Source of the DNA: Phymatolithon calcareum
Lineage: Eukaryota; Rhodophyta; Florideophyceae; Hapalidiales
Direction of reading: 5' to 3'
DNA: 64,000 bases
Assembly (NCBI GenBank): GCA_977006965.1
Contig: OZ345360.1
Span: 1,922,001-1,986,000 of the forward strand
The position numbers were made by a program, and so were the translations under genes. Shown one piece after another: positions 20,761-31,190 of this stretch. A model generated the notes under the pieces. That model saw only the letters and a list, made by a program, of their open reading frames with translations, was not told the DNA's origin and made no database searches. The first letter of the stretch is position 1; each line of letters starts with the position of its first letter.

Positions 20761-21830
20761 TTCTTCCCGTAGGAGACTACATCCCAGTGATATTTTGGGA
20801 TGGTCTTGCACCCCGAAATGTTCCGTTTTTGGCCACGAAAGGAAGGTTTTAGTCGACGAAGAACTGCCCGAAACTTTTTATTTCTCGCGTGTTGGGGAAA
20901 AAGAAAAAAGGGTTCAGGAATTGTGGTGAAGAAGACTTCCTGGATAAAATGAGATCCGTAGTCGAACCTGTAAGCCCGCTACATCATCTAAACGAATAGG
21001 CATATTTAGACACGAAAATCGCCCCTATGCTTCTAGCTTCGCGTGCGGAGTGCGAAATCAACCCGCACCTTCTCACCAGAGACGCATGTAAGCGAAAAAG
21101 GAAGAGAAATTCTCCACGAAGTATTGCGATGTGCCGGAGACTCGCTATGAGATTTTTTTTACTATGTCCCGATAAATCTCAATTTTTACTGTACGAGAGG
21201 GTTAACACTACAAGCGTGCTCGAAACTAACACGCCTACTACCATCACACGCAGTCAACCAAGGATTCCGCCGTATGATACAGTGCACAATCGCAATCATA
21301 TGTTGGAGACTGGCCTGAAAATGCTATCTTGACGAAAAGGGCAGCACTTCATTTTCAACATCGGCTTCCTTCCGAAAAGGACATGGATCGCCCGTTTTTC
21401 CTGTAGAAGTTGTTCCGACTCCGATTCGAGCTAACTGAACTTCAACTACGCAATAATACTACGGAGTCTTGAGAATCCAATTCGTTACCATTGAGCAAAA
21501 AAAATACAGCTTGTTCCACTGTGGTTGACTTGGCATTACATCGGTTGTGCGAAGGGGAAATCGTACGGTATACAGAAATGCCGGAATCCCAGTCCATGCA
21601 CAGAACGCAGGGACTGTGATCCCCGTCAACACGTCCGAGTCTACAATACATCGCATGCTCACGTCAAGCTATGCCAACTTTACAAGAAAACGTATAAGAC
21701 AGCGCTATGAAGACAGCAGCACAACTTCGTTTTCACTTCACAATGCAGCTGTCCCTTCGGAGGAGAGCAAGTGCATAATTTCGCTCCCTCCAGAGTTAAA
21801 CCCATCTTGGCTAAAATTTTCACGAATAAC

Positions 21831-24800
21831 CTACTCAACAATGAGCACTGCATTGCCCAGATTGCCACGTTGTACAACTCCCTCAGAGCCGCCAACAGGA
21901 CCATGCCCCGTATCGCGCATTTCCTCGCCAACCTCCCCCACGTGCGCAGCACCGCCAACACGCTCATTCCTCGCGAAAAGGGCGCGCACATCCTCTACAG
22001 AAACACACTCCTCAACGCTCTTATCTGACGCCGACCTGCCCGCCGCGACTGCAAGTACGCGATCCTCAATGGAGTCTGTTACAACAAAGCGGTGCACGAC
22101 AGTGGCCTTCGTCTGTCCAATGCGATGCACCCTTCCAATTGCCTGCGCCTCGAGCGCGGGGTTGAGACTCGGCTCAACCAGCAGCACATGTGTTGCCTCA
22201 GTGAGGTTGAGTCCCGCACCGGCTCGCTTCAGCGGTAGCAGTAGCACGTTTTCCGGGCCAGTGCGAAACGCTTCGACCAAGGCACCAATCTCCTTCGGGC
22301 TTGAGTGCCCGCGCCCGAGATGCGCAATGCCATTGATGAGCAACGTCCCGGAGATGAGGTCCAACACCTCCGCCCACTGCGAGAACACCAGCGCCTTTGC
22401 TCCTGGATCGCGCAGGGCAATTGTCTTGAGCACGCGCACTATCGCACTCAACTTCGCACCCATTGACCCGGTAACGCGCACCTTCGGGTCGAAGAAGGTC
22501 GACCGCGGCTCTGCTGCCCGTTCTCCAGGATGACACGAAGAGGGTCTGACGCGGCGCACACTGCGGTCTGGGGAAAAGTCAAGTTCTGCGATGGAGTCCG
22601 GGCTCGGCGTCGGCGGTGCAGGATTGGGCCTCGTACTGGGACCAGCACCGGAGCTCGTCGTTGCAGGGCTCGCGGTGCCTTGCGCATTGACTGTTTTGGA
22701 AAGTACTGTGAAGTTGACCTCTGCGACGTCGGAGGCAACTCGGCATGTGGGGCATTTCAGTTTTTGCACACCTGACGAGAGCGGGACTTTCTTGATGAGC
22801 TCTAATGAGCACTCGTAACAGAACGGGTGTCCACACCCGAGGATTGCAACATCCTGTGAGAATTCGGACAAACAAACCGGACACCGCGTGGTTCCCTCGG
22901 GGAGGGCGTAGCTGTCAGCGTTAGCCCCACGCGAGCGTCTGAGAGAGAGGAGATAAACGAGACTGCCGCGTTTAGTTTGAAAATCTCGCTCTGAGGTGGT
23001 CTTCTCGTGTTGAAAATGAATAAGGAGGGCGGGGAGCATGCCAGGCGCAAGCTGGAAGCGCCGTTGAAGCTCATTAAGAACGGAGATGCAACCTTCGTCT
23101 TCTACCACGGAGAGGCGCAAAAGAGCCATGTTCACCTCGTCCAGGGCAGCGAGATAATTGCGCTGTGCTTCAATTGCGATCTTGCACGCATCAAACTCCT
23201 TTTTCAAAGCTTTAAAATGCCCCATATACTCCTCCGCCTCGCGCGCCGTCTCGGGGTCCAGCGCAGATTTGGCAGCTCCAAGCAGCGCGGAGAGGATGTC
23301 CTCAACTTCGCTCTGCATTCGTGTGCCTTCGCTGCGCTGTTCACTGGTCGGGGCCTTAGGATCTGAGGAGCGAAGCGCCCGGGACATCGCCCTGGTTACC
23401 GATTTCGTATTCATGGTCCTTCGGGGCTGCGCCGAGTGGAACACCATATCTAAATCTTCATCCCCAGAAGAGAGGTCCGAGTCCTCCGCTAAAAAGCGAT
23501 TGTCCAAGGCTCGGCGGCTGGAACGCCTATTTGAGCCATTCACTGCTGCAGCTCTTTGTATAAAGTACAGCTTGCGTTCAACCGCTTTGACGTACTTTTC
23601 TGACCTGCAATGTTTGCACTCTGGACCGCTGCCCATTTCCCTGCACTTGCCACATTGCCCCGAGACAGAGACGTCATCCGCGCTCGGGTCGATCGCCCCA
23701 GGAAGTTTCATGATGCGATTCCTTAACGTGTCGCGCGCCTTGGCAAGTTCATCAAGCTCTCTTTGCAGAGCGCTATACAACGCGGGAATTGAAGTGAGGG
23801 AGTTAGCAAGAGTTTTCTCAAAGCTGAACACATTGCGACGCGCAGTTTTGTCGAGCAGGTAGCTGGACAGTCGTTCCAAGAAAAGCTCGGATTCGCCAGT
23901 TTCCCGAATGATACCAATTGCCCGCTCCCACCACCAGGTACGCTTCGTTCGCTTAGTTGTGAATTTCGGCCGACTATCGGCCGAATCGTCCACCTCCGGT
24001 TCCGATTGAGCTTCTTCAGACACTTCTTCCAGAACGCCTTCCGGAACGTCTTCCGATACCTCCTCCAGCACTGTAACATGCGGCCCGTTGGCCTTGGCAA
24101 TCACCGCGCTGGTGCACTCCGCCAGACTTGCCATGCTTTTGGCGAGCATTTCTTTGGCTGCGAAGATGTATTCTGTTTTCATGGCTTCCACCTTTTCTGT
24201 GAGCATAGTTTCCTGTATGCTTTTTCCGACTTTGTTTAGCTCCTTCAGCATGTTCCCAGATACACTACTCTTGAGCCTATCCGCCTCCATGAGCGCTTCA
24301 TTTAAGTTGTGCAACACATGCATGAGCTGAATTTTGTCCATTTTGACAATCTCCTTATTCTTGTCCGTGAGACGCAACAGCTCCCTGTACGTCTGTATTG
24401 CCGACACAATGGGCACTCCATCATATGATATTTTCCGTCCTTGGTGCAATAGAAGTATGCCCGCGTATCCATTTGCGCTCGCAACCATGACTCGAAAAGC
24501 TTCCGAAACCTCAAGCTGAGCCTTGTCGACGAGCATGTCAAGCACCTCACCCATGGTGAGCGGATTCTTCGCCCTTTTGTTTGCCTCCGTGGCTGGATCC
24601 AACCGGCGGCGTTTTCTGGACAATGATGCACCGCTCGATGACTGTCCGCTACTCTGATAGCCAGCTCGGATGAGTTGCTGCCCTGAAGCACCGACCTGGG
24701 GATGACAGCACGCCTGGCGGAGACAGTAAATCATTTTCTTTGCGAGAGAAATGTCATCGCCAAACCTCGCCAAACGCTGCAGCGTGAGATCGCGCATACG

Positions 24801-26855
24801 CTCGTACAGCCGTGTGTAATGGAATTTCTCCACAGGCCCAAACGAGGTACGCACAAACTGGACTTGCTGCGATGGAAGCACCAGCTCGTCTGCGGACAAC
24901 CCCTCTTTCTCAGTCCTCCACATTAGCTGCCTGAGTGCAAACTTCAAGTTTTCGCGGTCGTTTTCAAAACCGTCCTTAGCAGGCTCAACAAGTCTCTGCC
25001 TCCACCGCAGCGGCTGATATCCGAGACCAACATTGAGCACCTTCAAAACCTGAGTGAGATCTGTTACTGATTGCGCGAGCGGCGTTCCCGTAACGCACCA
25101 CCGGAACCGCGCCGACAGCATCGAGACCATCTCCACAGCGGAGCCGGCGGACGAACCGAGCATCTGAGCCTCGTCGAGGGCTACGCGCCACCAGCGCACA
25201 CCGAGAAGGGGAGTTGGCGTGGGGCGGTACCTCTTAGCATGGCGAAGGGACATTGTCGGGTTAAACAGAGCACGAGCGACGCAGACATCCCGCCGCAACG
25301 CGTCATAAGTCGTGAGTACGACATCCGCGATTAGCAATTCGGCCTGGGGAATGTATCCCGTCTCCTTGAGACCCTCGAAAATGACTACTCTCAGCGTGTC
25401 CTCCACGTGCAATTTCACCTCTGACACCCATTGCCGGAGCAGTGTTGGCGGTACGATAACGAGCGTGGCACGCGACTGCGGCATGTCACCGTCGCTCTTA
25501 GTTGTTGAAAACCGTGTCAGCATCGAGCAGCACCTCTCGCATACATATCCAACAAACTGAGTGGTGCCCGGAGTGGTGCCTGAGCACGGAATATGGGCAG
25601 GGCGCCTGCATTCTGCGCATAGGAGGAGCTTGGGCCTGTATGGTTGGTTACCCACGTCTTTCCGGCACTTCGAGCACCTGTGTGTGTTGAAATTCGCGTT
25701 TGAGTCGCACCATGGACTGCCTTGCTCGCCAGCAGGCATCCGATTCAACGCAATCAGTTGAAGAAACTCCACAGTTTTCCCGAGCCCCATGGCGTCACAA
25801 AGCAGCCCACCGCGTGCCGTGTCCTCATCATCATCATTCCCTATTGCGCCCAATTCACGCACGGCCTGCCCAAAGGCGTCGACTTCGAACTCGACACCGT
25901 TTTCATCCCTTTCAGGTCCAATGCGTACCCACTGAGAGATTCGACTAGGTGGTCCGAGCTCCCGACTAAGCATCCACGCGACAGCGCGCACCTGGTATGG
26001 CCGTAAAACCACTTTCAAAACGCGCTCCCCTGCCTTTTCCATCCAATGGTGGTACTGAGCTGCATCATCGTCACACTTTTTGCGTTGAACCGCGGCGTAT
26101 ACCCATAAAGCGTTGATGTCCTCCTCGCTCGCGACGCCTGCCTTTTCAATCGGATCTCCGCCTTCGCTTACCTCTATTTCCATATCTTGCTTACGAGAAC
26201 GCGCAAGTTCGCACGCCCAGCGTAGGAGCACGCCCATTGGATACATTTGCAAGTGTGCAGTCACCTCTTCTTCCCCCTCCCATGGATCCGCCTCTGGTGA
26301 TCCACGCACGCGCAGGAAAAAGCGCACCGCTCCATCCTTTTCGTCGATTTTAATGGCGGCGAAGCCCTTGTTAGCGCAGAATGCAAAACACGCTGGTATG
26401 CCCTCTGGAAGCACGAGCTCTGAAGCGAAAGGGCCCTTCCGCACGGAGATAAGTCGCGAATCTGAAGCGAAATAATTAAAGCCTTCCCAGTTGCTCGTCT
26501 TCTGGGCAAAGCTCACCCCTCCAACTTTTACTAGGGCACGCGGGTCCCAATGCAGCACCTCTTCGGAGTGGGTGCACGGCTCCCCAGAGAACGGACTGTC
26601 ATCCGCAAGCACAACGCGCGGCGTCTGGCCGTGCGAGCGATAGATCTCCATCCATTCGCTGATATTTCGACTCTGCGGGAGTGCGGCCTGCATCCAAACC
26701 GGTCGCCAGTCTCCTGTCGGCGCGTTGCGCCGGCGGCGATGCGCCGTCGTCGCTGAGGTGGCAGCGCTGTCCGGCGCACTGGCGCTGGAACTGGCGCCCG
26801 GATTGCCTGCGACGGGCACATGTACGCGACGTGCAGTCCTTTTGGTGCGCACCAT
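21831..26855 (-). CDS. SHPRH-like: SHPRH-like SNF2 ATPase with PHD and RING fingers
   Basis: This 1674-residue, intronless protein is a likely nuclear E3 ubiquitin ligase and DNA translocase of the SHPRH/Rad5 group, acting on PCNA or chromatin. SNF2 motif I is DAMGLGKT (about residue 355). A PHD-like Cys/His block (about 388-445, CSKCRK...CERCC) is inserted between motif I and motif Ia. Motif II is DEAQ (about 563) and motif III is TGTPL (about 590). After a long linker with coiled-coil character comes a C3HC4 RING (about 1327-1372, CPVCLSEF...CGHPFC...CPTC). The second helicase lobe follows (about 1475-1600, LVFSQWAEVLD, GAGLNLTEA, AIGRVHRIGQ). This inserted PHD and RING order is the SHPRH signature. 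It starts at the ATG at 26855-26853. The C-terminal tail after about residue 1610 is variable. Confidence 0.92.
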   Translation of the reverse strand: MVRTKRTARRVHVPVAGNPGASSSASAPDSAATSATTAHRRRRNAPTGDWRPVWMQAALPQSRNISEWMEIYRSHGQTPRVVLADDSPFSGEPCTHSEEVLHWDPRALVKVGGVSFAQKTSNWEGFNYFASDSRLISVRKGPFASELVLPEGIPACFAFCANKGFAAIKIDEKDGAVRFFLRVRGSPEADPWEGEEEVTAHLQMYPMGVLLRWACELARSRKQDMEIEVSEGGDPIEKAGVASEEDINALWVYAAVQRKKCDDDAAQYHHWMEKAGERVLKVVLRPYQVRAVAWMLSRELGPPSRISQWVRIGPERDENGVEFEVDAFGQAVRELGAIGNDDDEDTARGGLLCDAMGLGKTVEFLQLIALNRMPAGEQGSPWCDSNANFNTHRCSKCRKDVGNQPYRPKLLLCAECRRPAHIPCSGTTPGTTQFVGYVCERCCSMLTRFSTTKSDGDMPQSRATLVIVPPTLLRQWVSEVKLHVEDTLRVVIFEGLKETGYIPQAELLIADVVLTTYDALRRDVCVARALFNPTMSLRHAKRYRPTPTPLLGVRWWRVALDEAQMLGSSAGSAVEMVSMLSARFRWCVTGTPLAQSVTDLTQVLKVLNVGLGYQPLRWRQRLVEPAKDGFENDRENLKFALRQLMWRTEKEGLSADELVLPSQQVQFVRTSFGPVEKFHYTRLYERMRDLTLQRLARFGDDISLAKKMIYCLRQACCHPQVGASGQQLIRAGYQSSGQSSSGASLSRKRRRLDPATEANKRAKNPLTMGEVLDMLVDKAQLEVSEAFRVMVASANGYAGILLLHQGRKISYDGVPIVSAIQTYRELLRLTDKNKEIVKMDKIQLMHVLHNLNEALMEADRLKSSVSGNMLKELNKVGKSIQETMLTEKVEAMKTEYIFAAKEMLAKSMASLAECTSAVIAKANGPHVTVLEEVSEDVPEGVLEEVSEEAQSEPEVDDSADSRPKFTTKRTKRTWWWERAIGIIRETGESELFLERLSSYLLDKTARRNVFSFEKTLANSLTSIPALYSALQRELDELAKARDTLRNRIMKLPGAIDPSADDVSVSGQCGKCREMGSGPECKHCRSEKYVKAVERKLYFIQRAAAVNGSNRRSSRRALDNRFLAEDSDLSSGDEDLDMVFHSAQPRRTMNTKSVTRAMSRALRSSDPKAPTSEQRSEGTRMQSEVEDILSALLGAAKSALDPETAREAEEYMGHFKALKKEFDACKIAIEAQRNYLAALDEVNMALLRLSVVEDEGCISVLNELQRRFQLAPGMLPALLIHFQHEKTTSERDFQTKRGSLVYLLSLRRSRGANADSYALPEGTTRCPVCLSEFSQDVAILGCGHPFCYECSLELIKKVPLSSGVQKLKCPTCRVASDVAEVNFTVLSKTVNAQGTASPATTSSGAGPSTRPNPAPPTPSPDSIAELDFSPDRSVRRVRPSSCHPGERAAEPRSTFFDPKVRVTGSMGAKLSAIVRVLKTIALRDPGAKALVFSQWAEVLDLISGTLLINGIAHLGRGHSSPKEIGALVEAFRTGPENVLLLPLKRAGAGLNLTEATHVLLVEPSLNPALEAQAIGRVHRIGQTKATVVHRFVVTDSIEDRVLAVAAGRSASDKSVEECVSVEDVRALFARNERVGGAAHVGEVGEEMRDTGHGPVGGSEGVVQRGNLGNAVLIVE

Positions 26856-27056
26856 CCTAGTGCAAATAGTGCGTCGTCGAGGCCGTGGTCGTCGCTCCGG
26901 TGGTGATCGGTGCGCTCGTCGACGGTTTTACAGGGTTTGTTCTGACGTGGAGCGAGGGCGTTGTGGCCGTGGGAATAATGCCTTGGGGAAAGGCATGGCG
27001 GTGATTTGATCCCCGTTTTCGACAGCTACACGTGTATTGTACATGTGCATACAGGA

Positions 27057-27661
27057 GGTATAGATACATGAGATTAAATATTTTAATCATTTTTTAAGAC
27101 ATTTCTTAAAAAAATGATTAAAAATTTTATTCTAAGTTGTATACTGAGCATGCAAGGCTTGCACACCTCCAACTTTTGCAACACTCTTCGTTCCAACATG
27201 CTTTGCATCACCCCGGGCCAGTCCCAGTACTGTACTGTGCTGTACTGTTGCACTTGACGACTTCGCACGTCAAGGAGACTGGCGTGCGCGATGGTGTACA
27301 TGCGAAATGGGAGGGTCGTGAACACCCCTTAGCGTGGGCCCTGGCCAGTCTGTCTCATTCCGGGCTTCAGTGCCCTTCTTGATTTCTTTGATATGATTGC
27401 GCTCTTCTTCATGTTGCTAATCTCACCTCACGCAGCGAAGCAAGCTAAGCGCCGCGGCGACGGTCCACCCACTGGCGGCTTCCGCTGCGAAGGAGGTGGT
27501 GGTGGCGGCGGCGAAGGAGGCAACGGCGGTGGTCCGCGTGGCAATATCTGTAAGTGTTGGAAGCTGCGCGCGTCCTTTTCTGAGATGCCTACAGACGAGC
27601 AGTGACTAACTGTGCATTTTTGCGGCCTGTAGCACGTATGGGAAACCTGCCTTCCGGCGCA
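27057..27661 (+). repeat. segmental duplicate of the SelK-like locus, copy A
   Basis: About 605 bp match 50343-50953 closely, including upstream sequence, exon 1, an 83-bp intron and the start of exon 2. Both copies begin near GATACATG and carry an AT-rich hairpin (about 27081-27123 here). The similarity stops abruptly in exon 2 at GGCGCA. A retained intron means the copy arose at DNA level, not through mRNA. Confidence 0.85.
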
Positions 27662-27691
27662 GAGGTCGGCTCGGTCGCGAACCAGGCGTGA
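27291..27691 (+). pseudogene. selenoprotein K family pseudogene
   Basis: This is a broken copy of the gene at 50570. The ATG at 27291 starts MVYMRNGRVVNTP, then codon 14 is TAG (27330-27332) where the intact copy has TCG. The rest of exon 1 is still open and recognisable (membrane helix, GGPRGN, glycine-rich part). The intron 27550-27632 keeps GTAAGT and AG. After splicing, exon 2 reads SRMGNLPSGA and then diverges to a tail without the cysteines of the functional copy, stopping at 27689-27691. The early stop and the lost C-terminal redox motif both argue that it is dead. Confidence 0.75.
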
Positions 27692-28436
27692 CCGATACCT
27701 AAAAAATTGCTAAAAATTCGACCAAAGCGTGTTCGGTCAAAGAAAAGAATATGCTTTCCATCAAAAAAAGAAGCTTCCTGCATCTCCCAGGAGAGTGCGG
27801 GAGAAGCCAGATTTTAGGTCAGATAGACTGGGATGCACAAAATTGGACCGTAAAAAGCAGCTTAATTTTTTGCAAAACATTATGGTTTTTTGATTACCAG
27901 TTTGCCGAGGAGCGGGTCAGGTGCAATAGCGTGAGCAACAATGTAATCAATGATGAAATTGTCTGAGGTGAGAATGTTTGCGCTGGGGGTACACCAACGC
28001 GAAGAAATGAACAGCAGCTGGAATGCGCCTCGGGGAACCAGCGGAACTGGTCGCGGTGATATGTCGTGCGCAATAAACGATGTTGGTTAGGGTCTCCGGT
28101 CACTCCTAAGAGATCCGGATGAAACTGGCGGGAACAAGACGTGGACGGCCTTGCTTATTGTGAAATTAATTTGTGGTAAATGATGATGATGGTTGTGAGT
28201 TGGAGTTAGAGTTTGCTAGTGTGGGCTAAGCTAAATACCACCGTCGTAGCGAAGAAGTCTTGAGTTTGTTTGTACAAGCAGGGTTGCGTTTGGAAGAAGT
28301 GGATCATAACTCTGTACCGTCAGGTGCATGTTCGCATGTCATCGCATCTTCTAGGACGCAAGCCTTTTGGGGGATTTTAACAATCCACAAAACCTGTTTC
28401 CGAAACGCCGTTTTTCGCGAAAAAATAAAATTAAAC

Positions 28437-29520
28437 GAGGAATTCACTACTTGGCCACCAAAAGTAGGAATAATTCATTACATGGCCATCCCTAGCCATA
28501 CTTACTACTCATCCGTTACGAATACTACGGCGCACTGTAAGCACGTCGTCGTATTCGTCTGCTACGCTCAACTCACAACGCTCCCGCACAAACCACTCTT
28601 AAATCATGGAAAAGAAGGAGCTCGTGCTACAGATGGGCGACTACGCTGGATCAAGCTTTAATAACGTTGGCAACGTCGTGATCTCCCGTAAGACTTCGAT
28701 GAGCAAGGCCCACTTCGTGACGAAGCGTAAAAAATAGCGCCTGGCACTCATCTGTCGTCGGCACACAGCCTGCACCTTCCGTGTCAACGTTAACATGCTG
28801 ATGAGCATCGGCGGCGTCAGGATCACCAAGTTTTTCGGACACAGATGCGTTGGAGGCCACTGACACACCATTCGATGTGACCGTTAGCAGCGACTACTGC
28901 GCTAAATGCTCCTGTCGGCACTTTGAAGGGTACTAGCGGCCATGTAGCAACGTGGTCGCTGCACTTTTGTACGTTTCCAAGCGCTTGGTGCAGCACCGGG
29001 TGTCGTTCGACCCGTGGAACAAACACTGGTTCCGGAACCTATGGATGTTGAGAACATGTGCCAAGCAGTATGAGGGAAGCATCACGCGTGTTGCAGTCAC
29101 TGGAGGCCAGAGAGTACAGGATGATTTGGTGCCGTTTGACCGTTTGGCTAAGCCTGGCCGCAAGCGCAAGAACCCTTTTTGCCGTCCGAAATGAGGGCCC
29201 GTCACTGATCCTTACGTGGAAACAATGGCCATTTTTCGTAGACATGCAGGAGGTCCAACATTCACAACCTTTTCGAGGTGAAGCGGCAACACACCGACAA
29301 ATCAGCGCAGTCTATGATCATCGACCTTAGCGCCTGCGATGACAGAGATGCTACTTGCGACAAGGATCTAAAACATAGAGAGTGGCACGCGCAATAAATG
29401 CACTGTCGCATAGATTGCTTTGACAAATGGATGAGTACTAGTTTTGGCTAGGGTGAGTTATGATAGTTCGCTTGGCTAGGGGTGAGTAGTACGTCCGGCA
29501 AGCGGCGGCCATGTACAGTG
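28437..29520 (+). mobile_element. internally deleted, diverged MULE relative
   Basis: The left end, GAGGAATTCACTACTTGG at 28437, resembles the TIR of the 5.5-kb MULE over about 80 bp at perhaps 60% identity. Transposase ends are present but the DDE core is missing. On the right, a block near 29.49-29.52 kb partly mirrors the left TIR interior, but the outer end is too decayed to place. No target duplication is claimed. It is a dead or non-autonomous derivative from a different lineage of the same family. Confidence 0.6.
28606..29397 (+). pseudogene. MULE transposase, central domain deleted, with stops
   Basis: Starting MEKKELVLQMGDYAG, it aligns with residues 1 to about 85 of the intact MULE transposase, then jumps near 28.86 kb to the SWIM region (CSCRHFEG, equal to about residue 440 onward). 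The catalytic DDE core is gone. Several in-frame stops and frame changes occur, the first after HFVTKRKK. The zinc-knuckle region and the tail (SMIIDL-ACDD) are still visible before 29397. Confidence 0.8.
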
Positions 29521-29930
29521 TACCCTTTGTAAATGCAAGGCTACGGTGGATAGATATTATGGAGGTTTGCAAATTTGGGAGGTTATCATACAGTCATTTG
29601 AATATAAGCTTGACGCAAAGTTCTACGGTCCTAATTAAACCAATTGTTGCGGTACCGTCTTAAACTTCAATTTGGGCCGAACTTAGCGCCCACACGTAGC
29701 CACAAAGTCCAAAAAGTTTCACAAAGTCCTGGTTTTCTTACAGCAAGAACGCTGTAATGAACTGGGATATAGTGATCACACAGCACCCACACGTGTGTCG
29801 CACAACAATATAGAATAGAATACTAAGCCAAAGGGGCTTATACTAACACAAAGTACGTTCAGTGGATCGCACAGCCACTGCATTATTCTATTCCAATTTA
29901 ATCGAATTGATCTGAGCTCTTTAACTAGAT
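29521..29930. other. non-coding stretch
   Basis: AT-rich sequence between the MULE relative and the zinc-finger ORF. Nothing recognised. Confidence 0.5.
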
Positions 29931-30452
29931 CTAATTGTTGTTATGACGATTGAAACCTTGAACGTTTCGGGAATGACGGTTGCCCTTGAAGTGATCCCTG
30001 CGCTGGGCGTGATCCTGAAACTTCGTAATTCCGCACGCAGTACCCCCGTGAAGTGGAATATCACGTTCCAACTTCTTCTCGTGCGACTTGCTCTCTGAAT
30101 GTGCAATCCACTGATCAAAGCTATTAAATGAATATTTTTTCCCAGGTGTATTGCAAATAATGCAAGTCTTAGGGAATTTTGAGTTCTTATTCTTAGCTTT
30201 CTTTGTGGCTCTATGCATCTTTCCTTGGTCAGCTGTATTTGTACGAGGTCGAAGTTTTCCCGTTTTCTTCTGAATACGATTTGTTTCGCGATTAGTTTTA
30301 TCCACTTTCTCCCTCCAGCGCTCTAAGCGCTGTTTATGGTTCAACCCTTCTGCTCGTTCCTGATTGGACGTCACTGCTGCCGGTTTAGGGTCACCAGCTT
30401 GCTCGGTCCGGTCCGATGAGGCTCCTGTTTGGTCCTTCGCTTGTCCAGTCAC
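29931..30452 (-). CDS. basic zinc-finger protein of unknown function, possibly partial
   Basis: The open frame is about 173 codons, rich in Lys/Arg/Asn. It contains a U1/matrin-like zinc finger (CIIC, then 17 residues, then H-x5-H in HSESKSH) and a second similar block (CGITKF...HFKGNRH) that lacks one Cys. There is no ATG at the beginning of the open frame; its first ATG is about residue 79. A TTTACAG acceptor-like site lies at the beginning, so this may be a downstream exon. A TATA/CCAAT promoter in the right orientation lies about 500 bp upstream. It could be a host gene or the first ORF of an unrecognised mobile element. Confidence 0.4.
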   Translation of the reverse strand: MTGQAKDQTGASSDRTEQAGDPKPAAVTSNQERAEGLNHKQRLERWREKVDKTNRETNRIQKKTGKLRPRTNTADQGKMHRATKKAKNKNSKFPKTCIICNTPGKKYSFNSFDQWIAHSESKSHEKKLERDIPLHGGTACGITKFQDHAQRRDHFKGNRHSRNVQGFNRHNNN

Positions 30453-30944
30453 TGTAAACTTGTTTAAGCTTCTGAATTACTTACACCTACGTCTACTTTA
30501 CACTAAAGAACACTTAGAGTACACTTAAATAGTAGTAGTTTAGACCCCGGTGTCGGGGATTAGATTATATTAGACTCCGTTGGTCTATCCGAGCTTCTAT
30601 CCCGCCTCCACTTTACAGCAGAGACGCCCGTTCCGGCTGACAGCCGTTATAGAACGAAGAAACTATAGGATGCAACAGTAGTCTAATTCTAATCTAACTC
30701 TCACAACCTCACTTCTTTCCTTTGTCCTTATTTAGATCACAAGCTCTAATCACGACTTATAGGCTCTAAGTCCCGCGGATATAGAACCTTTTCCCTAAGG
30801 AAGGGGAAACGCTCGCGTCGGTGTCGCGCATCTTGCTCGCGCTCGCGCTTCGCGAAAGTTTAATTTTCACTTTCTTTTTTCAAACGCTTTACCTTGACGC
30901 TCGCTCGCATTTCGCTCGCGGATGCCACCCGCTACTAACCCCTT

Positions 30945-31190
30945 AGCTACCCCTTATATAGATATTTGCTGCCATTGTGGCACAGTATCAGCCAATAAAC
31001 CTAATCCTCTTCTAAACAATCGGTTCTCATGCTGTGGTCATTGCTTGTCCAATCGGCTTTGAGTGAATGGATCTAATTAGCCAATGGAAGTTTGCCTTAC
31101 ATCAGCCAATTAGCGCTTGTTTGATTGATTACTATCACCCAATGAGAAGCCATTTGATTTAGCCAATCAGATTTGCCCTTGTATCAGTCC
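30945..31190 (-). promoter_or_regulatory. promoter with TATA box and six CCAAT boxes
   Basis: On the minus strand TATATAAGGG (30960-30951) is preceded by six CCAAT boxes, all in the same orientation, at 30992, 31049, 31081, 31106, 31139 and 31163 (plus-strand coordinates). Two of them sit in a repeated block of the form GCCAAT-n-TTTGCC-n-ATCAG. It points toward the zinc-finger ORF at 30452. An LTR promoter is possible, since the 30.5-30.9 kb leader has GCTCGC-rich repeats, but no second copy is in the window. Confidence 0.55.

Larger units (their letters stand above)
18481..21830. other. gene-poor stretch with palindromes and one decayed coding trace
   Basis: There is no recognised gene. It holds the palindrome cluster at 19376-19673 and a broken coding trace at about 20191-20760, both listed separately. 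Other open frames are short and compositionally ordinary. Confidence 0.5.

Noticed and set aside
28427-29640. AATTAAAC on both sides of the deleted MULE relative as a target duplication
   Set aside because: Only 8 bp match, and the right side is not preceded by a recognisable TIR end; probably chance in AT-rich DNA.
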